From NCBI GenBank assembly GCA_002083525.1, contig LWDM01000023.1:3693-67692 (forward strand): a stretch of 64,000 bases of DNA, written 5' to 3'. The DNA is from Proteobacteria bacterium SG_bin9. GTDB lineage: Bacteria > Pseudomonadota > Alphaproteobacteria > Rhizobiales > Xanthobacteraceae. The notes beneath the pieces are model-generated. The model did not search any database. It was not told where the DNA came from and saw nothing but the letters and a program-made list of their open reading frames with translations. A program made the position numbers and the translations under genes. Every line of letters starts with the position of its first letter. Positions within the stretch are counted from its first letter, which is position 1. Below, one piece after another: positions 44,745 to 51,729 of the stretch.

Positions 44745-45002
44745 TCAGGACTTCTCGAACTTGCCCTTGACCTTGTCGCAGTCAGCCTTCGAGGCCGAGG
44801 TAAAGCCCTGGCCCTTGCAGGCGTTCTGGCCCTTGCAGGCGTTCGCGCCGCCCTTGCAGGCGCCCTGGCCCTTACAGGCGTTCGCGCCGACGCAGTGACC
44901 CTTGTCCTGAGCCTGAGCGACCGAGGTCATCGCGGCACCGGCCATGAACAGCGTCGCAGCGGCAACAGCGAGGGTCGCACCCGATTTCGAATTGAGCTTC
45001 AT
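44745..45002 (-). CDS. Six-cysteine secreted precursor peptide 2 (bufferin-type)
   Basis: An 85-residue paralogue of peptide 1 with identical cysteine spacing and a nearly identical signal (differences begin at AAATLFMAGAAMTSVAQAQ). GGAGG precedes ATG 45002. The core reads GHCVGANAC then CKGQGACKGGANAC, followed by CKGQNACKGQGF and SKADCDKVKG. It is flanked by a terminator on its downstream side and a candidate ECF-type promoter upstream (45058-45087). Function as for peptide 1. Confidence 0.9.
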   Translation of the reverse strand: MKLNSKSGATLAVAAATLFMAGAAMTSVAQAQDKGHCVGANACKGQGACKGGANACKGQNACKGQGFTSASKADCDKVKGKFEKS

Positions 45003-45057
45003 AGTAGTCCTCCAGAAGACGTGGTTGAGTGACGTTCAAGGAAAAACGATCACAGGT

Positions 45058-45087
45058 TGGACTACGCCGCGAAGAGCGATTGGTTAC
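45058..45087 (-). promoter_or_regulatory. Candidate ECF-type promoter for peptide 2
   Basis: On the minus strand GTAACC (45082-45087) is followed after 16 bases by GTAGTCC, about 55 bases before the peptide ATG. GTAACC is the -35 type of a metal-stress ECF sigma factor known from Caulobacter (from memory). The -10 match is poor, and the other two peptide genes lack a clear copy. Confidence 0.25.
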
Positions 45088-45262
45088 TCGCCGCCAAAAA
45101 TAATTTGCTTGGAAATGGCGTGTCGCGGAAACGTCATCTGCGCGCGTGGCAGCGATCACGAAAAAGTTGACTAGCGCCGGATTTTTGCAGTGCCGCAACT
45201 TGCACGGCCGCAACAATCGTCACTTCCGCGCAACAGTGACAAGCCGAAGGACGTCCGCAAAT

Positions 45263-45295
45263 GAAAAAGGACCGGCGTTGGACGCCGGTCCTTTC
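45263..45295 (-). terminator. Terminator after peptide 3
   Basis: GGACCGGCG (45269-45277) pairs with CGCCGGTCC (45283-45291). On the minus strand it is followed by TTTTTC, 17 bases after the peptide stop. Confidence 0.9.
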
Positions 45296-45307
45296 GCAGC
45301 AAATAGC

Positions 45308-45565
45308 TTAGCCCGCGACGAACTTGCCGCCAGCAGCGGCGCAGCTCTTTTCGTCGCTGAGCGAGAAGCCCTGGCCCTTGCAGGCGTTCTGGCCCTTGCA
45401 GGCGCTCGCGCCGCCCTTGCAGGCGCTCTGGCCCTTGCAGGCGTTGCCGACCATGCACTTGCCCTTGGCGGCCTGTGCATTGGCGGTCGAAACGGAAGCG
45501 CCGGCCAGGAACAGAGCGGCAGCGGCAACGGCGAGGGTAGCACCCGACTTCGAATTCAGCTTCAT
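45308..45565 (-). CDS. Six-cysteine secreted precursor peptide 3 (bufferin-type)
   Basis: An 85-residue paralogue with the same signal and the same six-Cys spacing, but the most divergent core: GKCMVGNACKGQSAC, CKGGASACKGQNAC and a C terminus without the Lys-rich end (SCAAAGGKFVAG). GAGGAG precedes ATG 45565. The retained Cys spacing with changed intervening residues suggests selection on the cysteines. It is the first peptide in transcription order. Confidence 0.9.
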   Translation of the reverse strand: MKLNSKSGATLAVAAAALFLAGASVSTANAQAAKGKCMVGNACKGQSACKGGASACKGQNACKGQGFSLSDEKSCAAAGGKFVAG

Positions 45566-45908
45566 GACGATCTCCTCTGATGTGACTGAGGCTCGCATGG
45601 ACGACGATCGCCCCCACGAACCATGGGTTCGGTGGTTCGCCGGAAGATCAGTCAACGGATTGCACGACGCGAGGATGCCCAAAGGGTAAGCCCAACATCT
45701 TCAATGCAATCGGTTGCCCCCATTCCGCCGCGCGGACCATCCGCCGCGAGCTACGCGCGGACTTTCATTCGGGGTGCAGGATGATGAAAAAATATATCGG
45801 CGATCACGTAACGATCCATGCGTATCATGGCACCATCGCTGACATATTCGCACACGCGAAATGCCGGACCTCTTGCGAGATCCGGCATCGTCACGTCGAG
45901 AGCTGCGT
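45566..45908. other. Intergenic region before peptide 3
   Basis: About 343 bases. It should contain the promoter of the peptide genes; I found no convincing -35/-10 pair. ACGAACC and GGTTCG(T) around 45617-45640 form an imperfect inverted repeat (ACGAACCATGGGTTCGG). The terminator of the upstream thioredoxin-domain gene is at 45862-45889. No credible gene. Confidence 0.55.
45862..45889 (-). terminator. Hairpin terminator after the thioredoxin-domain gene
   Basis: ATGCCGGA (45862-45869) pairs with TCCGGCAT (45882-45889), with an inner CTC/GAG stem. On the minus strand it is followed by TTTCG, 20 bases after the stop. Confidence 0.7.
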
Positions 45909-47711
45909 TCAGTTCATCGATTGCCGCTGCGGCTTGAGCTTGGCCATCTGCTCGACGGTGTCCTTCAGTTCCTTCGCGTTGAACGAGGGGAAGGAGCAGA
46001 TGCGATTGCTGCAGGCAAAGGCGGCGGCCTGACCGAGATCGGGGTATTCGACATCCGGGTTCGGCAGCTTGCCTTCGCGCAGGTCCAGCCACTCGAGCCG
46101 CTTGTAGCGCGCCGGGTATGCGCGAGCGACGATGTGCAGGTCGCGCGCCTTGGCGTCGTCCTTGCGGCCGACGATGGTGATGTGCGTCGGCTCGACCGCA
46201 ATTTCTTCGTCGGCGAGCAACACGCCCGGCAGCGGCCGCGGCAGGTCCGAGGTCATGCCCGCGAGGTACTTCATCGCGTGCACGGCGTTGTCATGGTAGG
46301 CCTCGCTGCCGAAGTAGCGGTCGAGCAGGTTGAGGAAGCGCGCCACCAGGATCTGATCTTCCATCAGCTTGGCGGGCTTTGCGAACACGCCGACCTTGGC
46401 TTCGCTGGTTTTCGAGGTGAAGAAGCCGCCGGCCGGATCTTTGAAGTTGGCGATGACGAAGTCGCCAGCCTTGCTCGCCGCCGTTAGCCATTCGCGGTTG
46501 CCGGTCGCGCTGTACATGTCGAGGAACGCCTGGCCCATGGTCGCGGAATCGCCGAGGAACGGCCCGCCGCGATCCTTTTCGCCATGCTTGAAGCCGCCAT
46601 CCGGCAACGCACGGTTGGTGATCACCCAGCGTGCCGCGCGCTCCATGCGCTCCAGCGTCTTCTGATCCTTGGTGACATTGTAGTACGCCGCCAGACCGCT
46701 GATCGCCCAGCCGTTCTCACGGGCATAGAGGTTCTTGTCGATGCGCGGCATGCCGAGCTTGCGGCGTTCCGCATCGTTCAGCGCATAGAAGTGATGGCCG
46801 TCGACCTCGCGATTGAGATCGGCGTCCTGGCTGACATAGAACGCGCCCTCGGGCCCAAGCATCATCGAGGTGAGATAACGCTCGACGTCCTGCGCGGCCT
46901 TCAGATACTTCGGATCGTTCCAGCGCGCATACGCTTGGCTGTACTGGCGCAGGTACTGGCCCTGGAACGACATGATCTTCTCGAAGTGCGCCTTCTGCCA
47001 GGAGCCAGCCTCCGAATACTGATAGACGCCGCCCCAGACCGGATCGATCAGCGCGATGGCCGCGTCGAGCGTCTGGCGCGCGCGTTTGGTGGCCTGCGCG
47101 TCGCCGGCTTCGGCACGCAGCATCGCGTAGTCGAAGCTATCGCTGTCGATGTACTTCTGGTTCTCGCCCCAGGCGCCGAGCTTGTCTTCGTAGGATTCGT
47201 CGTAGCGCTTGATCAACGCCTCGCGCTTTTCCTTCGACAGGAACTTGTCGGTCGCCGGCTCGCCGGAGAACTGCTGACCGATCGAGGGACCCGGCGTCGG
47301 ATCGTCGATGACGGCCTGCAGAATCGACGCCATCCGGTCCGGCTCGATGTAGCCGCGGAACTTGGCGATCTCGTTGCCGTCCGGCCCGAAGATAATGGTG
47401 GCCGGCCAGCCCCAATCGCCGTAGCGGCTGGAGAGGTCCGGGTTGGCGTCCTGGTCGGCGCGCACCGGGATGTACTTGGCGGCGAGCAGCTCGTTAACTT
47501 TCTTGTCCGCGTAGGTCGTCTTGTGCATCACGTGGCACCAGTGGCACCACACCGCTTCCATATCGAGGATGACGAAGCGCTTTTCCGCGGTCGCCTTGGT
47601 GAAGATGTCCTCACTCCATTCGTTCCATTTGACGCCACCCTCCTCGGCGGCGAGAGCGGGCAGAGCGAACAATGCGGCGATGGCGATAGCCAAGACCCGG
47701 ACGAATTTCAT
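45909..47711 (-). CDS. Exported thioredoxin-domain protein of the DUF255/YyaL family
   Basis: A 600-residue protein with a Sec signal (cleavage near PALAAEEG). The N-terminal DUF255 thioredoxin fold carries WCHWCHVM (Cys56, Cys59). The long C-terminal part is an alpha-alpha barrel like six-hairpin glycosidases (repeats such as YLRQYSQAYARWNDPKYL, WAISGLAAYYNVTKDQ, MGQAFLDMYSATGNREWL). Most family members are cytosolic and uncharacterised; a signal peptide here suggests periplasmic thiol-redox work. Two Cys near the C terminus (FACSNRICSF) could be substrates or metal ligands. It lies upstream of the peptide genes on the same strand. Confidence 0.88.
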   Translation of the reverse strand: MKFVRVLAIAIAALFALPALAAEEGGVKWNEWSEDIFTKATAEKRFVILDMEAVWCHWCHVMHKTTYADKKVNELLAAKYIPVRADQDANPDLSSRYGDWGWPATIIFGPDGNEIAKFRGYIEPDRMASILQAVIDDPTPGPSIGQQFSGEPATDKFLSKEKREALIKRYDESYEDKLGAWGENQKYIDSDSFDYAMLRAEAGDAQATKRARQTLDAAIALIDPVWGGVYQYSEAGSWQKAHFEKIMSFQGQYLRQYSQAYARWNDPKYLKAAQDVERYLTSMMLGPEGAFYVSQDADLNREVDGHHFYALNDAERRKLGMPRIDKNLYARENGWAISGLAAYYNVTKDQKTLERMERAARWVITNRALPDGGFKHGEKDRGGPFLGDSATMGQAFLDMYSATGNREWLTAASKAGDFVIANFKDPAGGFFTSKTSEAKVGVFAKPAKLMEDQILVARFLNLLDRYFGSEAYHDNAVHAMKYLAGMTSDLPRPLPGVLLADEEIAVEPTHITIVGRKDDAKARDLHIVARAYPARYKRLEWLDLREGKLPNPDVEYPDLGQAAAFACSNRICSFPSFNAKELKDTVEQMAKLKPQRQSMN

Positions 47712-47858
47712 GGGACTTCCCCTTGGTGATCCACGTGGGATGCGAGCGGAGCGATGCCGGAAATACGGAGCACGCTTCGATCCGGCTCACGGACGGAGAA
47801 GGGTCACGCAAACGTGAGGCTTTCCGTCCACCTCGTCTCGAATGAGCGTCAGCTCATG

Positions 47859-47891
47859 CGATAGCGGCCGGTGACATACCGGCCGCTATCG
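47859..47891 (-). terminator. Strong hairpin between the DoxX and thioredoxin-domain genes
   Basis: CGATAGCGGCCGGT (47859-47872) pairs perfectly with ACCGGCCGCTATCG (47878-47891). No T-tract follows on the minus strand, so termination would be weak; it may stabilise the doxX transcript. Confidence 0.55.
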
Positions 47892-47953
47892 AGTCATACG
47901 CAACCCGCAACAGTTACTTGTCTTGTTTACTTTGCGGCTTACTTGGCTTCGGC

Positions 47954-48442
47954 CTACTTGGCTTCATCCGCGCGGCCGGTGCTGCGCAGCAGCAGATAAT
48001 CGAGCGACACCTTGCCCGGGCCGGCGACCGCCAGCCAGAAGAACACCGCCATGTAGGTGAACTCTTCGAAGCCGAGCAGCGTATCGATCGAGCTTTCGCC
48101 CGCCGAGAACGCCTTCATCCAATCGTCAAACTTCGCGACCTTGAGCGCGACGATCATGACGAACGCAAGCTGTGCGGCGAAGACGCGCGTGAACAGACCG
48201 AGGATCAGCGCAATGCCGCCGAGGAATTCCACACCCGATGCGAACGGCGTCAGCAGCGTCGGGAACGGGATGCCCCACTCGGTGAAATTCTTGATCATCA
48301 CCGGCAGGTTGTTGAGCTTCTGCCAGCCGGTCCACATGAACACGTAGCCAACAACGAGGCGGGCATACAAAGGCCCTGCCCACGAAAAATGCGCGGCGAT
48401 CCGCGCAGGCAAAGCAATGAGCAGGTTAACGAGAAAATCCAT
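47954..48442 (-). CDS. DoxX family membrane protein
   Basis: A 162-residue protein with four hydrophobic helices and DoxX motifs (LYARLVVGYVFMWTGWQKL, FASGVEFLGGIALILGLFTR, AFVMIVALKVAKF). DoxX proteins are quinone- or redox-linked membrane proteins, and one is a frequent fourth gene of bufferin clusters (family knowledge). It lies between CcdA and the thioredoxin-domain gene, all on the minus strand. Whether it belongs to the peptide system is inference from position. Confidence 0.88.
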   Translation of the reverse strand: MDFLVNLLIALPARIAAHFSWAGPLYARLVVGYVFMWTGWQKLNNLPVMIKNFTEWGIPFPTLLTPFASGVEFLGGIALILGLFTRVFAAQLAFVMIVALKVAKFDDWMKAFSAGESSIDTLLGFEEFTYMAVFFWLAVAGPGKVSLDYLLLRSTGRADEAK

Positions 48443-48530
48443 AAGACACCCAGTCGTAATGTGCGGTTTGCGTACGTCGGAAGCGGGGGTACTGGGGCGT
48501 TTCGGATCGATCGGCGGGATTGTTACGCAG

Positions 48531-49268
48531 TTATCCGAAATTTGCCAGCGCCGGGAAGGTTTCCAACAGCCAAATGCTGATGCTGGTGATCGATCCGGTG
48601 AGGAATGCGACGCCGGTTAAAACCATCAGCACGCCCATCGCCCGTTCGACGTTATGCAGCTGCTTCTTCATGCGGTTGAAGGCGGCCGAGAAGCGGTCGA
48701 TTGCGAACGCGGCCATCAGGAATGGAATGCCGAGGCCGGCGGAATAGACCGCAAGCAGGCCCGCGCCCTTTGTGACAGTTGCGTCGGCGGCGGCCACCGA
48801 CAGGATCGCAGCCAGGATCGGGCCGATGCACGGCGTCCAGCCGAAAGCGAAGGCAAGGCCCATCACATACGAGCCCGTGTAGCCGACCGGCTTCGACATG
48901 GTCGCGCGGCCCTCACGCATCAGGAACGCGAAGCGCGTGAGCCCCAGGAAATGCAGGCCCATCAGGATGATCACGATACCCGCGACAATCGAGAACTGCG
49001 CGGAATACGCGCGGATGAAGCCGCCGATGTAACTGGCGCTTGCACCCAGTGCGATGAATACAGTGGAGAAGCCGAGCACGAAGCACAGCGCGGAGAACAT
49101 GATCGCGCTCTTGGAAGCCGACGAAGCTTCGGTCTCGTTGTTGGCGTTGTTCAGCGTCGCGCCGGTCAGATAGATCAGATAGGGCGGCACCAGCGGCAGC
49201 ACGCAGGGCGACAGGAAGCTGATGACTCCGGCAGCGAATGCGGCGGGGACCGAGATGTCTGTGGCCAT
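48531..49268 (-). CDS. ccdA: CcdA-type thiol-disulfide transporter (DsbD transmembrane family)
   Basis: A 245-residue six-helix membrane protein. The two redox cysteines of the family are visible: Cys22 (LSPCVLPLVPP) and Cys147 (GWTPCIGPIL). It moves reducing power from cytosolic thioredoxin to periplasmic acceptors for cytochrome c or metal-site maturation. The exported WCHWC protein two genes downstream is a candidate acceptor (inference). The start at 49268 is the first ATG in frame. Confidence 0.92.
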   Translation of the reverse strand: MATDISVPAAFAAGVISFLSPCVLPLVPPYLIYLTGATLNNANNETEASSASKSAIMFSALCFVLGFSTVFIALGASASYIGGFIRAYSAQFSIVAGIVIILMGLHFLGLTRFAFLMREGRATMSKPVGYTGSYVMGLAFAFGWTPCIGPILAAILSVAAADATVTKGAGLLAVYSAGLGIPFLMAAFAIDRFSAAFNRMKKQLHNVERAMGVLMVLTGVAFLTGSITSISIWLLETFPALANFG

Positions 49269-49505
49269 GATGACGTCCGACCTTCAATGCGCGCCGCGGG
49301 CGCGGCGGAAAATGTGGCGATCAGGCTTATCTACGGACATGCGGTCTCGCGGTTTCGAACTTGCGGTAAGTGCGGGCGGCGGCCCGCCAGCTCGCGATAA
49401 GTTTGACTTTCGGGGCCAGCGATACATGCGTTAACCTGCGCTGACCATCCGGAATCTCGTCGCTTCCCTGTCATATCAGTCACTTGAAGTTGAAACAGCA
49501 CGTTC

Positions 49506-51593
49506 ATGACCCATCCTTCACCACCCTCCGCTCCCCGGCGCCCGCACACGTTCACGGTCCACGGCATCACCGTCACTGACGACTACGCGTGGTTGAAGGA
49601 CCCCAACTGGCAGAAGGTCCTGCGCGAACCGGCCCTGCTCGATGCCGACATTCGCACCTATCTCGAGGCCGAGAATGCGTTCGCGGAGCAGCTGCTCGGG
49701 CACACCAACGCATTGCAAAAGACGCTCGTTGCCGAAATGCGCGGCCGCGTGAAAGAGGACGACTCCAGCGTCCCGTCTCCGGACGGCGCGTTCTCCTACT
49801 TCAGCAAGTATCGCGAAGGCGGCCAGCATCCGCTCGTCGGCCGCATGCCGCGCGACGGCGGCGATGAAAAACTCATTCTCGACGGCGATGAACTCGCCAA
49901 GCACAGCGAATACTTCCAGCTGCGCGGCTCGCGGCATTCGCCGGACCACAAGCTGCATGCCTGGAGCGCCGACGACAAAGGCTCCGAATATTTCACTGTG
50001 CGTGTCCGCGATTGGGCGAGCGGCAAAGATCTCGACGACCGCATCGAGGAGACGGACGGCGGCATCGTCTGGGCAAGCGACTCGAAGTCCTTTTACTATG
50101 TGAAGCTCGACGACAATCATCGCCCGCTGAAAGTCTATCGCCATCGTCTCGGCGCGGCTCAGTCCGACGATGTTCTTGTCTACGAAGAGAAGGACTCGGG
50201 CTGGTTCACGCATATTCATGAGAGCGCCAGCGGCCGCTTCTGCGTCGTCGCCGGCGGCGATCACGAGACATCGGAACAGTGGCTGATCGATCTCGCCGAC
50301 AACGACGCCAAGCCGCGCCTCGTCGCCGCGCGCGAGGACGGCGTGCAGTACTCGGCCGCCGATCGCGGCGATCAGGTCTACATTCTCACCAACGCCGACA
50401 AGGCCATCGACTTCAAACTCGTCACCGCGCCGCTCAGTGCACCGGAGCGCGCCAACTGGCGCGATCTCATTGCTCATCGTGAAGGCGTCTATGTTCTCGA
50501 CTTCGAGCTGTACGCCAAACATCTGGTGCGGCTCGAGCGCAAGGACGCCCTGCCCTCGATCATCATCCGCGATCTGCGCAGCAACGACGAACACGCCATC
50601 GCCTTCGATGAGGCTGCCTACTCGCTCGACACGCTGGGCGGCTATGAATATGAGACCACAAACCTGCGCTTCTCGTACTCGTCGATGACGACGCCCTCCG
50701 AAGTGTTCGACTATGACATGGAGAAGCGCACGCGCGTCCTGCGCAAGCGTCAGGAAATCCCATCCGGCTACAACCCGGCGGACTACGTCACCACACGCAT
50801 CCTGGCGACAGCAAAGGACGGCGCGCAGGTGCCCGTCTCGATTCTCTATCGCAAAACCACCGCCATCGACGGCAGCGCACCGCTGCTGCTCTACGGCTAC
50901 GGCTCGTACGGTCACGCCATGCCGGCGTCGTTCTCGTCCAACCGGCTGTCGCTGGTCGATCGCGGTTTCGTCTATGCCATCGCGCATATCCGTGGCGGCG
51001 CCGACAAGGGCTGGGGCTGGTACCTCGACGGCAAGCGCGAGAAGAAGACCAACACCTTCGACGATTTCGCCGCAGCAGGTCGCGCGCTGATCGGGAAGAA
51101 ATACACATCGGCGAAGAAGATCGTCGGCCATGGCGGCAGTGCCGGCGGCATGCTGATGGGTGCGGTCGCCAATCGCTCGGGCGACCTGTTCGCCGGCATC
51201 GTCGCCGAAGTGCCGTTCGTCGACGTGCTGAACACGATGATGGACGACACGCTGCCGCTGACGCCGCCGGAGTGGCCCGAGTGGGGCAATCCGATCACCG
51301 ACGAAGCGGCTTTCAAGACGATCCTGTCGTATTCGCCTTATGACAACGTCGAGGCGAAGTCCTATCCCGCTATCCTCGCCATGGGCGGCCTCACCGATCC
51401 GCGCGTGACTTACTGGGAGCCGGCGAAATGGGTGGCGCGGCTGCGCGCGACCATGACCGGCGGCGGTCCGGTTGTACTGCGCACCAACATGGGCGCGGGC
51501 CACGGCGGCGCCTCCGGCCGCTTCAACCGGCTCGACGAAGTCGCGATCGTATATGCCTTCGCGCTGTGGGCAGTAGGGCTGGCAAAAGCTTAA
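49506..51593 (+). CDS. ptrB: Oligopeptidase B (S9 family serine peptidase)
   Basis: A 695-residue prolyl-oligopeptidase-type enzyme. A beta-propeller fills roughly residues 80-410. The catalytic domain has Ser545 (GHGGSAGG), Asp631 (GGLTDPRV) and His666 (GAGHGGASGR). Oligopeptidase B cleaves after Arg or Lys in short peptides. No signal peptide; cytosolic. The start at 49506 gives the usual N terminus (PPSAPRRPHTFTVHGI). It is divergent from ccdA with a 237-base gap. Confidence 0.93.
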   Translation: MTHPSPPSAPRRPHTFTVHGITVTDDYAWLKDPNWQKVLREPALLDADIRTYLEAENAFAEQLLGHTNALQKTLVAEMRGRVKEDDSSVPSPDGAFSYFSKYREGGQHPLVGRMPRDGGDEKLILDGDELAKHSEYFQLRGSRHSPDHKLHAWSADDKGSEYFTVRVRDWASGKDLDDRIEETDGGIVWASDSKSFYYVKLDDNHRPLKVYRHRLGAAQSDDVLVYEEKDSGWFTHIHESASGRFCVVAGGDHETSEQWLIDLADNDAKPRLVAAREDGVQYSAADRGDQVYILTNADKAIDFKLVTAPLSAPERANWRDLIAHREGVYVLDFELYAKHLVRLERKDALPSIIIRDLRSNDEHAIAFDEAAYSLDTLGGYEYETTNLRFSYSSMTTPSEVFDYDMEKRTRVLRKRQEIPSGYNPADYVTTRILATAKDGAQVPVSILYRKTTAIDGSAPLLLYGYGSYGHAMPASFSSNRLSLVDRGFVYAIAHIRGGADKGWGWYLDGKREKKTNTFDDFAAAGRALIGKKYTSAKKIVGHGGSAGGMLMGAVANRSGDLFAGIVAEVPFVDVLNTMMDDTLPLTPPEWPEWGNPITDEAAFKTILSYSPYDNVEAKSYPAILAMGGLTDPRVTYWEPAKWVARLRATMTGGGPVVLRTNMGAGHGGASGRFNRLDEVAIVYAFALWAVGLAKA

Positions 51594-51600
51594 AGTACTT

Positions 51601-51647
51601 GTCCCGGACGCGATGCAGCGTGCAACGCTGCTTCGCAGAGCCGGGAC
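51601..51647. repeat. Interspersed palindromic repeat (GTCCCGG...CCGGGAC)
   Basis: The ends GTCCCGG (51601-51607) and CCGGGAC (51641-51647) pair, with inner CAGCGT/ACGCTG arms. The motif is one I associate with repeats in Bradyrhizobium-like genomes (memory). It lies seven bases after the ptrB stop, between convergent genes. Confidence 0.7.
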
Positions 51648-51672
51648 CGTTCCAAACTCAGAGGTTGATACG

Positions 51673-51721
51673 GCCCCGGATCAGCAGCGCGCGTCATTTC
51701 ATGCCGCGCAGCGTCCGGGGC
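51673..51721. repeat. Interspersed palindromic repeat (GCCCCGGA...TCCGGGGC)
   Basis: GCCCCGGA (51673-51680) pairs with TCCGGGGC (51714-51721); inner arms include GCAGCGC/GCGCAGC-like matches. It directly precedes the end of the convergent RND gene and is probably related to the repeat at 51601-51647. The two together may act as a bidirectional terminator. Confidence 0.65.
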
Positions 51722-51729
51722 AAATAAAC

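Larger units (their letters stand above)
45003..45307. other. Intergenic region between peptides 2 and 3
   Basis: About 305 bases, more AT-rich than the flanks near 45100-45115. Contents: the ribosome site of peptide 2, a GTAACC box on the minus strand (45082-45087) and the terminator of peptide 3 (45263-45295). I see no gene. Confidence 0.6.

Noticed and set aside
44384..45470. CRISPR-like short repeats (TGGCCCTTGCAGGCG units)
   Set aside because: The repeats are codons for ACKGQ units inside the peptide genes, in frame, without spacers or a leader.
44314..45565. Peptides as metallothioneins or DUF2282 bufferins
   Set aside because: They have signal peptides and regular ACKG spacing beside an MNIO gene, unlike metallothioneins. 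The four-Cys DUF2282 pattern is absent.
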